A stretch of DNA of 15,489 nucleotides from Bacteroidaceae bacterium (GCA_017548225.1 JAFYMV010000045.1:1-15489); one strand, 5' to 3'; shown: positions 1 through 7,437, counted from the stretch's first letter. Program-made: numbers and translations. Notes: generated from the letters alone by a model not told the origin.

Positions 1-103
1 GTAATAAAAATTCATATCTATTAATTAGATATACTTTGTATATTTAATTATATAGATATGCCCATAATATATACATACTCGGAGCGCACAACACAAGATA
101 ACT

Positions 104-124
104 GTCACCGTCACCGTCACCGTC
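104..124. repeat. Triple GTCACC tandem repeat
   Basis: Three perfect copies of GTCACC (104-109, 110-115, 116-121) are followed by a partial GTC. The array abuts the inverted-repeat block that starts at 124. Read on the minus strand it encodes alternating Gly-Asp, but the surrounding frame has no start codon. It is an intergenic microsatellite-like repeat of unknown role. Confidence 0.85.
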
Positions 125-255
125 GAGGGATATGAGCGCACGCACGCGTAGCGGCCGCGCATTATGCGCGTACCCTCGGCTCAGCGAGTTACGATTCTCG
201 CAGGTGCGGTGGGGATTTTTCGCACCTTCTTCGGCTACTTGCCGCAGGTCTGAGC
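124..255. other. Candidate structured RNA or inverted-repeat block
   Basis: Two adjacent predicted domains are seen. The first is closed by CGAGGG (124-129) with CCCTCG (173-178) and contains a hairpin of CGCGCAT (156-162) with ATGCGCG (164-170). The second starts at the next base and is closed by GCTCAG (179-184) with CTGAGC (250-255). Inside it are three further stems: CGAG/CTCG (185-188, 197-200), AGGTGCG/CGCACCT (202-208, 221-227) and CGGC/GCCG (232-235, 241-244), giving a four-way-junction layout. It is not a tRNA: the middle loop has 12 bases and there is no TTCRA in the last loop. It does not match the tmRNA, RNase P, SRP or TPP-riboswitch motifs I know. The strand is undetermined, because the helices form on either strand. 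It could be a non-coding RNA, a dispersed repeat or a protein-binding region. Confidence 0.4.
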
Positions 256-294
256 AAAATTCGTATTTCTCTCATTTATAATCACTTGCAAAAA

Positions 295-314
295 GAACTT
301 TGCAGAACTTTGCA
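295..314. repeat. Tandem duplication of GAACTTTGCA
   Basis: Two perfect adjacent ten-base copies lie at 295-304 and 305-314. Each contains TTTG, the core of Bacteroidota promoter elements, but no TA sits at the right distance for a -7 box. They lie 30 to 50 bases upstream of the distal TACCTTTG box, so they might be a regulator site or simply repeats. Confidence 0.6.
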
Positions 315-343
315 TTATCCCGACTCCTTAATTTTTTATGTAG

Positions 344-351
344 TACCTTTG
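344..351 (+). promoter_or_regulatory. Distal -7 promoter box upstream of dxs
   Basis: TACCTTTG matches the Bacteroidota -7 consensus TAnnTTTG exactly and is followed by C, as in many strong promoters of the phylum. No TTTG -33 element is found at the usual 19-21 base spacing; the nearest ends at 312. It would start transcription near 360, giving a leader of about 230 bases before dxs that includes the direct repeat at 431-488. Confidence 0.5.
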
Positions 352-430
352 CAATGTCAATCACTCCACATCTCCAACTCCTAAACAGCCAACACGAATA
401 TGAACGCAACACATACACTTGGGAACTCAC

Positions 431-488
431 CGCCTCGCACTAATTTTAATCTGCATTGAAGAGGCGCCTCGCACTAATTTTAATCTGC
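431..488. repeat. 24-base direct repeat pair, 34-base period
   Basis: Two perfect 24-base copies occupy 431-454 and 465-488, both beginning CGCCTCGCACTAATTTTAAT and ending in CTGC. The ten-base spacer (455-464) plus repeat edge forms a perfect palindrome GAGGCGCCTC at 461-470. GCCTC of copy one (433-437) can also pair with GAGGC (461-465). The 34-base period is not a multiple of three, which argues against a coding repeat. It looks like a dispersed intergenic repeat, or a duplicated site in the dxs leader. Confidence 0.75.
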
Positions 489-533
489 TACGCAGCTTGA
501 AGATAGGCGGCGGTTCGGAAATGCGCAAATAAA

Positions 534-565
534 TTTGGCATTTCGCTCACCTTGCACTATCTTTG
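534..565 (+). promoter_or_regulatory. Proximal dxs promoter
   Basis: TTTG at 534-537, a 20-base spacer and TATCTTTG at 558-565 form a full match to the Bacteroidota promoter (TTTG -33, TAnnTTTG -7). Transcription would start around 570-575, leaving a 5' leader of only about 15-20 bases before the dxs ATG at 589. Confidence 0.8.
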
Positions 566-588
566 TTCCCTAAATAATCTTTGTCGAC

Positions 589-2490
589 ATGTCTAAAGAG
601 ACAAATAAGAATATTCTTAACACTATACAATACCCCGACGACCTGCGTCGACTGAAGCTGGGGCAACTGCCGCAACTATGCGACGAACTGCGACAATTCG
701 TCATCAACGAGCTATCGCAAAACCCCGGACACTTCGGCTCTACACTCGGGGTCATTGAGCTCACTGTAGCCCTACACTATGTGTACAACACACCCAACGA
801 CCGACTGGTATGGGATGTAGGTCACCAGGCATACGCACACAAGATCCTCACGGGACGACGCGAACAGTTCCACACCAACCGCAAATTCAAAGGTCTGAAA
901 CCCTTCCCCTCACCCGAGGAGAGCGAGTATGATAGCTTCACCTGCGGACATGCCTCAAACTCGATTTCGGCAGCGCTCGGCATGGCGGTGGCAGCCAAGA
1001 AGCAGGGCGACGACAAACGACGCGTAGTAGCCATCATCGGCGACGGCGCCATGAGTGGCGGACTGGCCTTCGAGGGACTGAACAACGCATCGGAGAGCGA
1101 CAACAACATGCTCATCGTACTCAACGACAACAAGATGTCGATAGACCACTCGGTGGGCGGACTCAAGCGATACCTGCTCAACCTGACTACCACATCCAGC
1201 TACAACAAGTGGCGCTACCGACTGGCCAAAGTGTTGAGCAAGCTGGGACTGCTCAGCAAGGGTGGACGCGAGCGACTCATCCGATTCAACAACAGCGTGA
1301 AGAGCCTGCTCACCAAGCAGCAAAACATCTTCGAGGGCATGAACATACGCTACTTTGGTCCCGTAGACGGACACGATGTGATAGAGCTCGTGCGTGCCCT
1401 GCGCACCATCAAGGACATGCGCGGACCGAAGATGTTGCACATACACACCGTGAAGGGCAAGGGCTTTGCCCCTGCGGAGGAGGTACCCACCGAATGGCAT
1501 GCTCCAGGCCTCTTTGACGCCGAGACGGGCGAACGCCGCGAGAGCAGCGAGGAGGGCAAGCCACCCCGCTTCCAGGATGTGTTCGGACATACGGTGCTCG
1601 AACTGGCGCAGCAGAACAAGAAGATCGTGGGTGTTACCCCCGCCATGCCCAGCGGTTGCTCGCTCAACATCATGATGGAGAAGATGCCTTGCCGATGCTT
1701 CGATGTAGGCATCGCCGAAGGACATGCGGTAACCTTCTCGGGCGGTATGGCCAAAGACGGACTGACGCCCTTCTGCAATATATACTCATCGTTCCTGCAG
1801 CGTGCCTACGACAACATCATACACGATGTGGCTATCAGCCGACTCAATGTGGTGTTCTGCATCGACCGCGGCGGACTGGTAGGCGAAGACGGCCCCACAC
1901 ATCACGGTGCCCTCGACCTCGCCTTCCTGCGTACCATACCCAACCTCACCATTGCAGCACCCTACGACGAGCACGAACTGCGCAAACTCATGTACACGGC
2001 GCAACTGCCCGACAAGGGTCCCTTTGCTATCCGCTACCCACGCGGACGCGGCAAGCTGGTAGACTGGCGCTGCCCCTTCGAGGAGCTGCCCGTAGGCAAG
2101 GGCCGCAAGCTACGCGATGGCGACGATGTGGCCATACTCTCTATAGGTTCGATAGGCAACCTCGCAGCCGAAGCGATTGACCGCGTAGAGGGCAAGGACA
2201 TCAGCGTGGCACACTACGACATGCGATTCCTCAAACCCATCGACGAGGATATACTGCACGAGGTAGGACGCAAGTTCAAGCGCATCATCACCGTAGAGAA
2301 CGGCACCATCAAGGGCGGACTGGGCAGCGCAGTACTGGAGTTTATGGCCGACAATGGCTACAAGCCCGATGTATGCCGCATGGGACTCCCCGACCAGTTC
2401 ATCGAGCATGGCTCGGTACCCGAGCTCTGCCGCCTGTGCGGAATCGATGCCGAGAGCATTGCCCAAGAGATATTGAAGACAAAGAGATAA
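589..2490 (+). CDS. dxs: 1-deoxy-D-xylulose-5-phosphate synthase
   Basis: This 633-residue transketolase-like enzyme condenses pyruvate with glyceraldehyde 3-phosphate. The reaction is the first step of the non-mevalonate isoprenoid pathway and also feeds thiamine and pyridoxal synthesis in many bacteria. The N-terminal domain has the thiamine-diphosphate site, GDGAMSGG (151-158) with the paired LNDN near 178-181. The pyrimidine domain carries GIAEGHA (374-380), whose Glu377 fits the catalytic glutamate, and [15 protein letters not shown] (426-440). The usual family spellings are AEQHA and DRAG, so the Gly at those two places is a mild variation. The transketolase C-terminal domain fills roughly 500-633. 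Length is close to the E. coli enzyme (620). The ATG at 589 lies just behind a full promoter. trkA follows 50 bases downstream on the same strand with no terminator seen between, so the two are probably co-transcribed. Confidence 0.97.
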   Translation: MSKETNKNILNTIQYPDDLRRLKLGQLPQLCDELRQFVINELSQNPGHFGSTLGVIELTVALHYVYNTPNDRLVWDVGHQAYAHKILTGRREQFHTNRKFKGLKPFPSPEESEYDSFTCGHASNSISAALGMAVAAKKQGDDKRRVVAIIGDGAMSGGLAFEGLNNASESDNNMLIVLNDNKMSIDHSVGGLKRYLLNLTTTSSYNKWRYRLAKVLSKLGLLSKGGRERLIRFNNSVKSLLTKQQNIFEGMNIRYFGPVDGHDVIELVRALRTIKDMRGPKMLHIHTVKGKGFAPAEEVPTEWHAPGLFDAETGERRESSEEGKPPRFQDVFGHTVLELAQQNKKIVGVTPAMPSGCSLNIMMEKMPCRCFDVGIAEGHAVTFSGGMAKDGLTPFCNIYSSFLQRAYDNIIHDVAISRLNVVFCIDRGGLVGEDGPTHHGALDLAFLRTIPNLTIAAPYDEHELRKLMYTAQLPDKGPFAIRYPRGRGKLVDWRCPFEELPVGKGRKLRDGDDVAILSIGSIGNLAAEAIDRVEGKDISVAHYDMRFLKPIDEDILHEVGRKFKRIITVENGTIKGGLGSAVLEFMADNGYKPDVCRMGLPDQFIEHGSVPELCRLCGIDAESIAQEILKTKR

Positions 2491-2540
2491 CTCGTCAGAA
2501 ACCCCGACAGAGTAATCCATAACCCCAAACAGGAGAGCCA

Positions 2541-3878
2541 ATGAGAATCATTATCGCCGGCGCAGGTGCCGTAGGTACACACTTGGCAAAGATGCTATCT
2601 GACGAACGGCACGACATCGTGCTGATGGACGAAGGCGAGGAGCGACTAGCCAACCTCGAGTCGAACTTCGACCTCATGACCGTAGCCGCACGCCCCACCT
2701 CTATCAACAGTCTGAAGGATGTGGGTGTAGCCCATGCCGACCTCTTCGTGGCCGTAACACCCGAAGAGAGCACCAACATCACCTCGTGCATACTGGCCCA
2801 CTCGCTCGGCGCCAAAAAGACGGTGGCTCGCATCGACAACTACGAATATCTGCAACCCAAGAACAAGGAGTTCTTCAAGAATCTCGGCGTCGACTCGCTC
2901 ATCTACCCCGAAATGTTGGCTGCCAAGGAGATTGCTGACGGACTGCACTTGAGCTGGATACGCCAATGGTGGGAGTTCAATGGTGGAGCACTCGTGATGC
3001 TCGGAGTCAAGCTGCGCGACAATGCGCTCATCCTCAACACCCCTATCGCACAGATTCAGAAGGAGCAGCCCTACCACATCGTTACTATCAAGCGCCTAGG
3101 CGAAACCATCATCCCCAGCGGTACAGACGAACTCCTTGCTGGCGACATCGTATACTTCATGACCTCAAAGCGCTCACTCCCCTACATCCGCAAGATTACG
3201 GGCAAGGAGCAGCACTCGACCATACGCAACATCATGATCATGGGCGGAAGTCGCATCGCCATGCGCGCCACACAGCTCGTGAGCAACGACATGAGCGTGA
3301 AGGTCATCGACAGCGACATCAACCGTTGCCACTGGCTCACCGACATGGTAGACGACAGCGTGATGATCATCAATGGCGACGGACGCGACTACAAGCTGCT
3401 CGAAGATGAAGGCATCAGCGAAGTAGACGCTTTCGTGGCGCTCACCGACAACTCGGAGACCAACATCCTCGCCTGCCTCTCGGCCAAGCGCATGGGCGTA
3501 CTTAAGACTATCGCCGAGGTGGAGAACATCGACTATATCGGCATGGCCGAAAGCCTTGACATCGGCGCCGTCATCAACAAGAAGAAGATTGCCGCCAGCT
3601 ACATCTACCAGCTACTGCTCGATGCCGATGTAGAGAATGTCAAGTGCCTCACCTTTGCCAATGCCGATGTGGCGGAGTTTGTAGTCAAGGAGGGGGCGAA
3701 GGTTACCCGCTCACTGGTCAAGGACCTCACCCTACCCAAAGGCGTTACCATTGGCGGACTCGTACGCGGCGAGGAGGGCATCCTCGTAACAGGATATACC
3801 CAGATAGAGCCGGGCGACCATGTGGTGGTATTCTGCCTGTCATCCATGGTCAAGCGCATCGAGAAGTACTTCAACTAA
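2541..3878 (+). CDS. trkA: Trk-type potassium uptake regulatory protein TrkA
   Basis: This 445-residue cytosolic protein gates the TrkH/KtrB-type potassium channel by binding NAD(H) or ATP. It has two tandem RCK units. The first Rossmann-like domain begins with GAGAVG (7-12), and its second strand ends in MDEGEERL (29-36), with an acidic nucleotide-ribose contact. A first RCK_C segment spans about 140-215. The second RCK_N begins near 230 with MGGSRIA, a weaker glycine pattern, and has VIDSDINRC (255-263). The second RCK_C ends the protein. The length is typical of double-RCK TrkA (about 450-458). A good ribosome binding site, AGGAGA at 2531-2536, sits before the ATG. It follows dxs by 50 bases. 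No TrkH or KtrB gene lies anywhere in this window, so its membrane partner must be encoded elsewhere. Confidence 0.95.
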   Translation: MRIIIAGAGAVGTHLAKMLSDERHDIVLMDEGEERLANLESNFDLMTVAARPTSINSLKDVGVAHADLFVAVTPEESTNITSCILAHSLGAKKTVARIDNYEYLQPKNKEFFKNLGVDSLIYPEMLAAKEIADGLHLSWIRQWWEFNGGALVMLGVKLRDNALILNTPIAQIQKEQPYHIVTIKRLGETIIPSGTDELLAGDIVYFMTSKRSLPYIRKITGKEQHSTIRNIMIMGGSRIAMRATQLVSNDMSVKVIDSDINRCHWLTDMVDDSVMIINGDGRDYKLLEDEGISEVDAFVALTDNSETNILACLSAKRMGVLKTIAEVENIDYIGMAESLDIGAVINKKKIAASYIYQLLLDADVENVKCLTFANADVAEFVVKEGAKVTRSLVKDLTLPKGVTIGGLVRGEEGILVTGYTQIEPGDHVVVFCLSSMVKRIEKYFN

Positions 3879-3895
3879 AGCGAACCATACTGCTG

Positions 3896-3932
3896 CGCGA
3901 TTGTTAATAAGGGCAAAAAGCCCTGCATCGCG
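3896..3932 (+). terminator. Nested stem-loop after trkA
   Basis: CGCGAT (3896-3901) can pair with ATCGCG (3927-3932), enclosing an inner hairpin AGGGC-AAAAA-GCCCT at 3910-3924. It is followed by TTTTCC. It is a weaker candidate than the hairpin at 3954-3974 and may act with it. Confidence 0.4.
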
Positions 3933-3953
3933 ATTTTCCGAGCTTTCCGAATC

Positions 3954-3974
3954 ATCCGGAATGTCCGGATTTTT
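3954..3974 (+). terminator. Rho-independent terminator of dxs-trkA
   Basis: A perfect seven-base stem, ATCCGGA (3954-3960) and TCCGGAT (3964-3970), closes a three-base ATG loop and runs straight into four more T residues (3971-3974). It lies about 75 bases past the trkA stop and separates dxs-trkA from the next gene pair. Confidence 0.7.
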
Positions 3975-4057
3975 GGCTTACAGGCTTTCTGCCCCGTATG
4001 CATATACGCGCACATACATTTATCCTATCTAATAACCACATCAAAAACAAGAGCAAC

Positions 4058-4558
4058 ATGGAGACTTTCCACCAAGCTGAGACCTCACGCCTCAACATTA
4101 CCGAATATCCCGAGAAGGTCAGCGAAAGCAAGTCGGCAATCAATCCTCAAGCCCTGTTCTGGGCACTCATTGCGGGAGTGCTCTACGCCATCTACTACCA
4201 GCAACACGACAGGGGGACTACGCTGGGCATCATACAACTCACACTCATCATCGCAGCAGCAATTATGGCCATAGTAAAATTGCTCGGGAGCAATCGCAAG
4301 CTCACCTATACCCCTACGGGAAGCCTCATCGCACGAGAGGAACGGTACTATAACCTCGCCCTTGAGCACGACATACGCCAATGCTTGCGCGAGGGCAACA
4401 TATCGCGCCTCAACGCCCTAAAAACCGACGATGCGGGCGGCATCATGATAGAAGTACTGACATCGAAAGATAAGCTCTTCACCGCCATGCGCATGCAAAA
4501 ATATCACCTCGAAGGATACCTCCCCGAAACGGAGTGGATGACGCTCAACAAGCACTAA
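4058..4558 (+). CDS. Small membrane protein of unknown function
   Basis: This is a predicted 166-residue protein I do not recognise. It has a polar N-terminus of about 30 residues, then two hydrophobic helices at about 31-47 (ALFWALIAGVLYAIYY) and 56-77 (a stretch rich in Ile, Leu and Ala), separated by a short charged turn. A polar C-terminal region of about 88 residues (79-166) is probably cytosolic and contains charged helices and the segment GYLPETEW. I chose the ATG at 4058, which is preceded by purine-rich AAAAACAAGAG. The frame is also open from an ATG at 3998, which would add 20 residues, but that extension looks like leader sequence. The antiporter gene begins 15 bases downstream, so the two are probably co-transcribed and may be functionally linked; that link is inference only. 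Confidence 0.75.
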   Translation: METFHQAETSRLNITEYPEKVSESKSAINPQALFWALIAGVLYAIYYQQHDRGTTLGIIQLTLIIAAAIMAIVKLLGSNRKLTYTPTGSLIAREERYYNLALEHDIRQCLREGNISRLNALKTDDAGGIMIEVLTSKDKLFTAMRMQKYHLEGYLPETEWMTLNKH

Positions 4559-4573
4559 AGTAAAAGAGACACC

Positions 4574-5539
4574 ATGACTTATCTTGCACTGATTATCAGC
4601 CTGGTACTCCTCGTTGCAGGAGCCAACTGGCTGGTCGACGGGTCAGCCGCTATAGCCCGCCGATACCACATATCGGAATACATCATCGGAGCCACTATCG
4701 TGGGCATGGGCACCAGCATGCCCGAACTGGTGGTGAGCGTCATCTCGGGCATCGAGGGACACCCCGAAATTGCGATTGGCAATGTGGTAGGCTCAAACAT
4801 CTTCAATGTGTTTCTCATACTGGGTGTTACGGCACTGATGATGCCCATCGACTATACCCGAGAGAACATACGCCGCGACATGCCCATCAACATCGCCGCT
4901 TCGGTACTCGTGATGCTGCTCTGCGCATTGGGCATACGCTTTCGGGGCGAGTATGGACTGGGACGCATCGAAGGACTGATCATGCTGATATGCTTTGCGC
5001 TCTACCTGTGGTATAGCCTCAAGGGAGAGCAGGAACGACAGGGCGAGACCTCCTGCGGAGAGGACGATACGGATGCCGGGCGCTACAAGTCGATGGTGGT
5101 GTGCATACTGGCTATCATCTTCGGGTTAGGCGGACTCATCTTCGGCGGCAGCATATTTGTCGACGCGGCCTCGGCCATCGCTCGCGAGTGGGGCGTATCC
5201 GAGGCGGTCATCGGACTGACCATCGTAGCAGGAGGCACCTCACTCCCCGAACTGATGTCGTCTATCATTGCCGTAATCAAGAAGAAAGGTCAGATGGCCC
5301 TAGGCAATATCGTAGGGTCAAACATCTTCAACCTCCTGCTCATCTTGGGCGTAAGCTCGCTCATACAGCCCCTCTCAATGGGCCAAATCACCTTTATCGA
5401 CTGGGGTGTCATGTTACTCTCGGCAGTCATGCTCATGGTGGCCGCCATCACCTTCAAGCACCGACAACTCGACCGCATCGATGCCCTCATTCTCCTACTC
5501 ATCTACGGCGCATACATGGTGTGGTTGGTTATGGAATAA
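4574..5539 (+). CDS. Calcium/sodium antiporter, CaCA family (YrbG-like)
   Basis: This 321-residue inner-membrane protein is of the Ca2+:cation antiporter superfamily, which exchanges Na+ (sometimes with K+) for Ca2+. The two diagnostic alpha repeats are clear. The first is GMGTSMPELVVS (44-55) with AIGNVVGSNIFN (67-78). The second is AGGTSLPELMSS (219-230) with ALGNIVGSNIFN (242-253). The Glu of each GTSxPE and the nearby Asn/Ser residues form the ion sites in solved NCX structures. About ten hydrophobic helices are arranged as two inverted halves, joined by an acidic loop at about 151-170 (GEDDTD). The length is normal for bacterial YrbG/CaxA-type proteins. The ATG has AAAGAG close upstream and lies 15 bases after the preceding gene. 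Ion preference and direction cannot be read from the sequence. Confidence 0.93.
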   Translation: MTYLALIISLVLLVAGANWLVDGSAAIARRYHISEYIIGATIVGMGTSMPELVVSVISGIEGHPEIAIGNVVGSNIFNVFLILGVTALMMPIDYTRENIRRDMPINIAASVLVMLLCALGIRFRGEYGLGRIEGLIMLICFALYLWYSLKGEQERQGETSCGEDDTDAGRYKSMVVCILAIIFGLGGLIFGGSIFVDAASAIAREWGVSEAVIGLTIVAGGTSLPELMSSIIAVIKKKGQMALGNIVGSNIFNLLLILGVSSLIQPLSMGQITFIDWGVMLLSAVMLMVAAITFKHRQLDRIDALILLLIYGAYMVWLVME

Positions 5540-5564
5540 GAGCAAGTGGCATCATAGACAAATC

Positions 5565-5609
5565 AGAAGTTCTATACTCCCCAGAAGGACTGGGTAGTGT
5601 GGAACTTCT
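5565..5609 (+). terminator. Long stem-loop after the antiporter gene
   Basis: AGAAGTTC (5565-5572) pairs with GAACTTCT (5602-5609). The helix continues inward through ACTCCCCAG (5576-5584) and CTGGGTAGT (5590-5598) to an AAGGA loop. This gives a 20-pair stem with one C-T mismatch and two G-U pairs. No T run follows, so it is not a textbook Rho-independent terminator. It may stabilise the 3' end, act as a processing site or be a dispersed palindrome. Confidence 0.5.
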
Positions 5610-5651
5610 ATGGCATATAGCACCTTCGGGATAAAAAATAAATAAATTTAT

Positions 5652-5682
5652 TTTGTTCTCCACTCGGTTTACCGTATCTTTG
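5652..5682 (+). promoter_or_regulatory. lysS promoter
   Basis: TTTG (5652-5655), a 19-base spacer and TATCTTTG (5675-5682) followed by C fully match the Bacteroidota promoter. The predicted start near 5688-5692 leaves a leader of about 20 bases before the lysS ATG at 5711. The element lies in AT-rich DNA (AATAAATTTATT just upstream). Confidence 0.82.
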
Positions 5683-5710
5683 CACTTTCAAAGACATAAC
5701 GCTTAAAGCA

Positions 5711-7437
5711 ATGAATGTATTAGAACTTTCAGAACAAGAGATTGTAAGACGCAACAGTCTGAACGAATTGCGCGCTATGGGCATTGAGCCCTATCCTGCC
5801 GCAGAGTATGTGACCAACGCATTTTCCACCGACATAAAAGAGGAGTTCAGCGACGAAGCAGAGCCTCGCAAGGTATCTATCGCGGGCCGTTTGATGAGCC
5901 GCCGCGTGATGGGTAAGGCCTCATTCATCGAGTTGCAAGACTCAAAGGGCCGCATCCAGGTATATATCACTCGCGACGACATCTGCCCCGAAGAGAACAA
6001 GGATATGTACAATGTGGTGTTCAAGCGCTTGCTTGATATCGGCGATTTCGTAGGTATCGAGGGCGTGGTATTCCGCACACAGATGGGCGAGATCAGCGTA
6101 CACGCTCACAAGCTCACCGTATTGTCAAAGAGCATCCGTCCGCTCCCGATCGTAAAGTACAAGGACGGCGTAGCTTACGACAAGTTTGACGACCCCGAAC
6201 TGCGCTACCGCCAGCGCTATGTTGACCTCGTAGTTAACGACGGCGTGAAAGACATCTTCATCAAGCGCAACAAGGTATACACCTCAATGCGTGAGTTCTT
6301 CAACACACGCGGCTACATGGAGGTAGAGACTCCCGTATTGCAGTCAATCCCTGGTGGAGCAGCAGCACGCCCCTTCATCACACACCATAACGCATTGGAC
6401 ATCCCCTTGTACCTCCGTATTGCCAATGAGCTCTATCTGAAGCGCCTCATCGTGGGTGGTTTCGAGGGTGTATACGAATTCTCAAAGAACTTCCGCAACG
6501 AGGGTATGGACCGTACCCACAACCCCGAGTTCACTTGCATGGAGATTTATGTTGCCTATAAGGACTACAACTGGATGATGGCCTTCACCGAACAGATGCT
6601 CGAAAAGATCTGCCTCGATGTAAACGGCACAACCGATGTACAGGTAGGCGACAATGTCATCAGCTTCAAGGCTCCCTTCGCACGCCGCACAATGACAGAG
6701 GCTATCAAGAGTTTACAGGCATTGACATCACTGGCATGGACGAGGCTCAACTGCGCGATGTATGCAAGCAGCTCGGTGTAGAGATTGACGACACTATGGG
6801 TAAGGGTAAGCTCATCGACGAGATCTTCGGCGAGAAGTGCGAGGGCAACTACATACAGCCCACCTTCATCACTGACTACCCCATCGAGATGTCGCCCCTC
6901 TGCAAGCGCCACCGCGAGAATCCCGAACTGACCGAGCGCTTCGAGCTTATGGTCAACGGTAAGGAGTTGTGTAATGCATATAGCGAGCTCAATGACCCCA
7001 TCGACCAGCTCGGCCGCTTCCAAGAGCAATTGCGCTTGAGCGAGAAGGGCGACGATGAGGCAATGTTTATTGACAACGACTTTGTGCGTGCACTCGAGTA
7101 CGGTATGCCTCCTACCTCTGGTATGGGTATCGGTATGGACCGCCTCGTGATGCTCATGACCGGTCAGCAGACCATTCAGGAGGTGCTCTTCTTCCCGCAG
7201 ATGCGCCCCGAGAAAAAGTCTCCGAAAGACCCCGCAAGCAAGTACATGGAGCTGGGCATCGCTGAAGAGTGGGTACCCGTAATCCAGAAGGCTGGATACA
7301 AGCTCGTAACCGATATGCAGGGTGTAAATCCGCAGAAGGTACACATGGACATCTGTGGTGTTAATAAGAAATATAAGTTGGAACTGAAGAATCCCACAGT
7401 GGATGAGGTTACAGCTTGGATTGAAAAAATTGGATAA
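5711..7437 (+). CDS. lysS: Lysine--tRNA ligase (class II), interrupted by an apparent 1-base deletion
   Basis: This enzyme charges tRNA-Lys with lysine in the cytosol. The reading frame from 5711 is correct to Lys333 (codon 6707-6709), then shifts and stops at 6779-6781. The rest continues in the -1 frame to the stop at 7435-7437. Adding one G after 6709 turns AAG AGT TTA into AAG GAG TTT ACA and restores [12 protein letters not shown], giving a single 575-residue protein. The parts are an N-terminal OB-fold (about 53-140), class II motif 1 (about 190-210), motif 2 with [14 protein letters not shown] (261-274) and motif 3 with [12 protein letters not shown] (about 472-483). A C-terminal extension of about 75 residues goes beyond the E. 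coli enzyme's end. No slippery heptamer is present at the junction. LysRS is essential and both halves are well conserved, so a sequencing or assembly error is likelier than a pseudogene. The gene overlaps gpsA by one base. Confidence 0.93.
6707..6712 (+). other. Frameshift site in lysS (likely missing G)
   Basis: The read sequence AAG AGT follows the conserved TMTEAIK. Restoring AAG GAG recovers the reading frame and a normal LysRS sequence. The lost base is one of two adjacent G residues, a common short-homopolymer error. Neither a X-XXY-YYZ slippery site nor an obvious downstream pseudoknot is seen, which argues against programmed frameshifting. Confidence 0.85.

Larger units (their letters stand above)
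1..588. other. Long intergenic region upstream of dxs
   Basis: No convincing protein gene is seen on either strand. Bases 1-90 are very AT-rich and include an inverted repeat at 14-32 (ATATCTA, five-base spacer, TAGATAT). Bases 100-260 switch abruptly to GC-rich sequence with a triple hexamer repeat and many inverted repeats. Bases 295-314 are two perfect copies of GAACTTTGCA. A TACCTTTG box lies at 344-351, a 24-base direct repeat at 431-454 and 465-488, and the proximal dxs promoter at 534-565. A minus-strand frame stays open from 271 down to 47 (75 codons), but it has no ATG and no plausible initiation site. The abrupt composition change and the density of repeats suggest an inserted or dispersed intergenic module rather than a simple leader; this is an inference. 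Confidence 0.7.

Noticed and set aside
179..255. A tRNA-like cloverleaf
   Set aside because: The arm order resembles a tRNA, but the middle loop has 12 bases, the last loop lacks TTCRA, the arm lengths are wrong and there is no CCA end.
47..271. A 75-codon open frame on the minus strand with a Gly-Asp repeat
   Set aside because: It has no ATG and no plausible alternative start with a ribosome binding site, and most of it overlaps dense inverted repeats. It is more likely a by-product of the GC-rich repeat block.
400..459. A 19-residue small frame before dxs (MNATHTLGNSPPR...)
   Set aside because: It lies over one copy of the direct repeat, has no clear ribosome binding site, and has no residue bias that would suggest attenuation. 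Chance is adequate.
955..1725. A 256-codon frame antisense to dxs
   Set aside because: It lies entirely inside a clear dxs gene on the other strand, has no recognisable domain, and is a typical shadow of codon bias.
6700..6781. Programmed -1 frameshifting in lysS
   Set aside because: The shift direction would fit, but there is no X-XXY-YYZ slippery heptamer or evident stimulatory structure. A single missing G explains the data fully.
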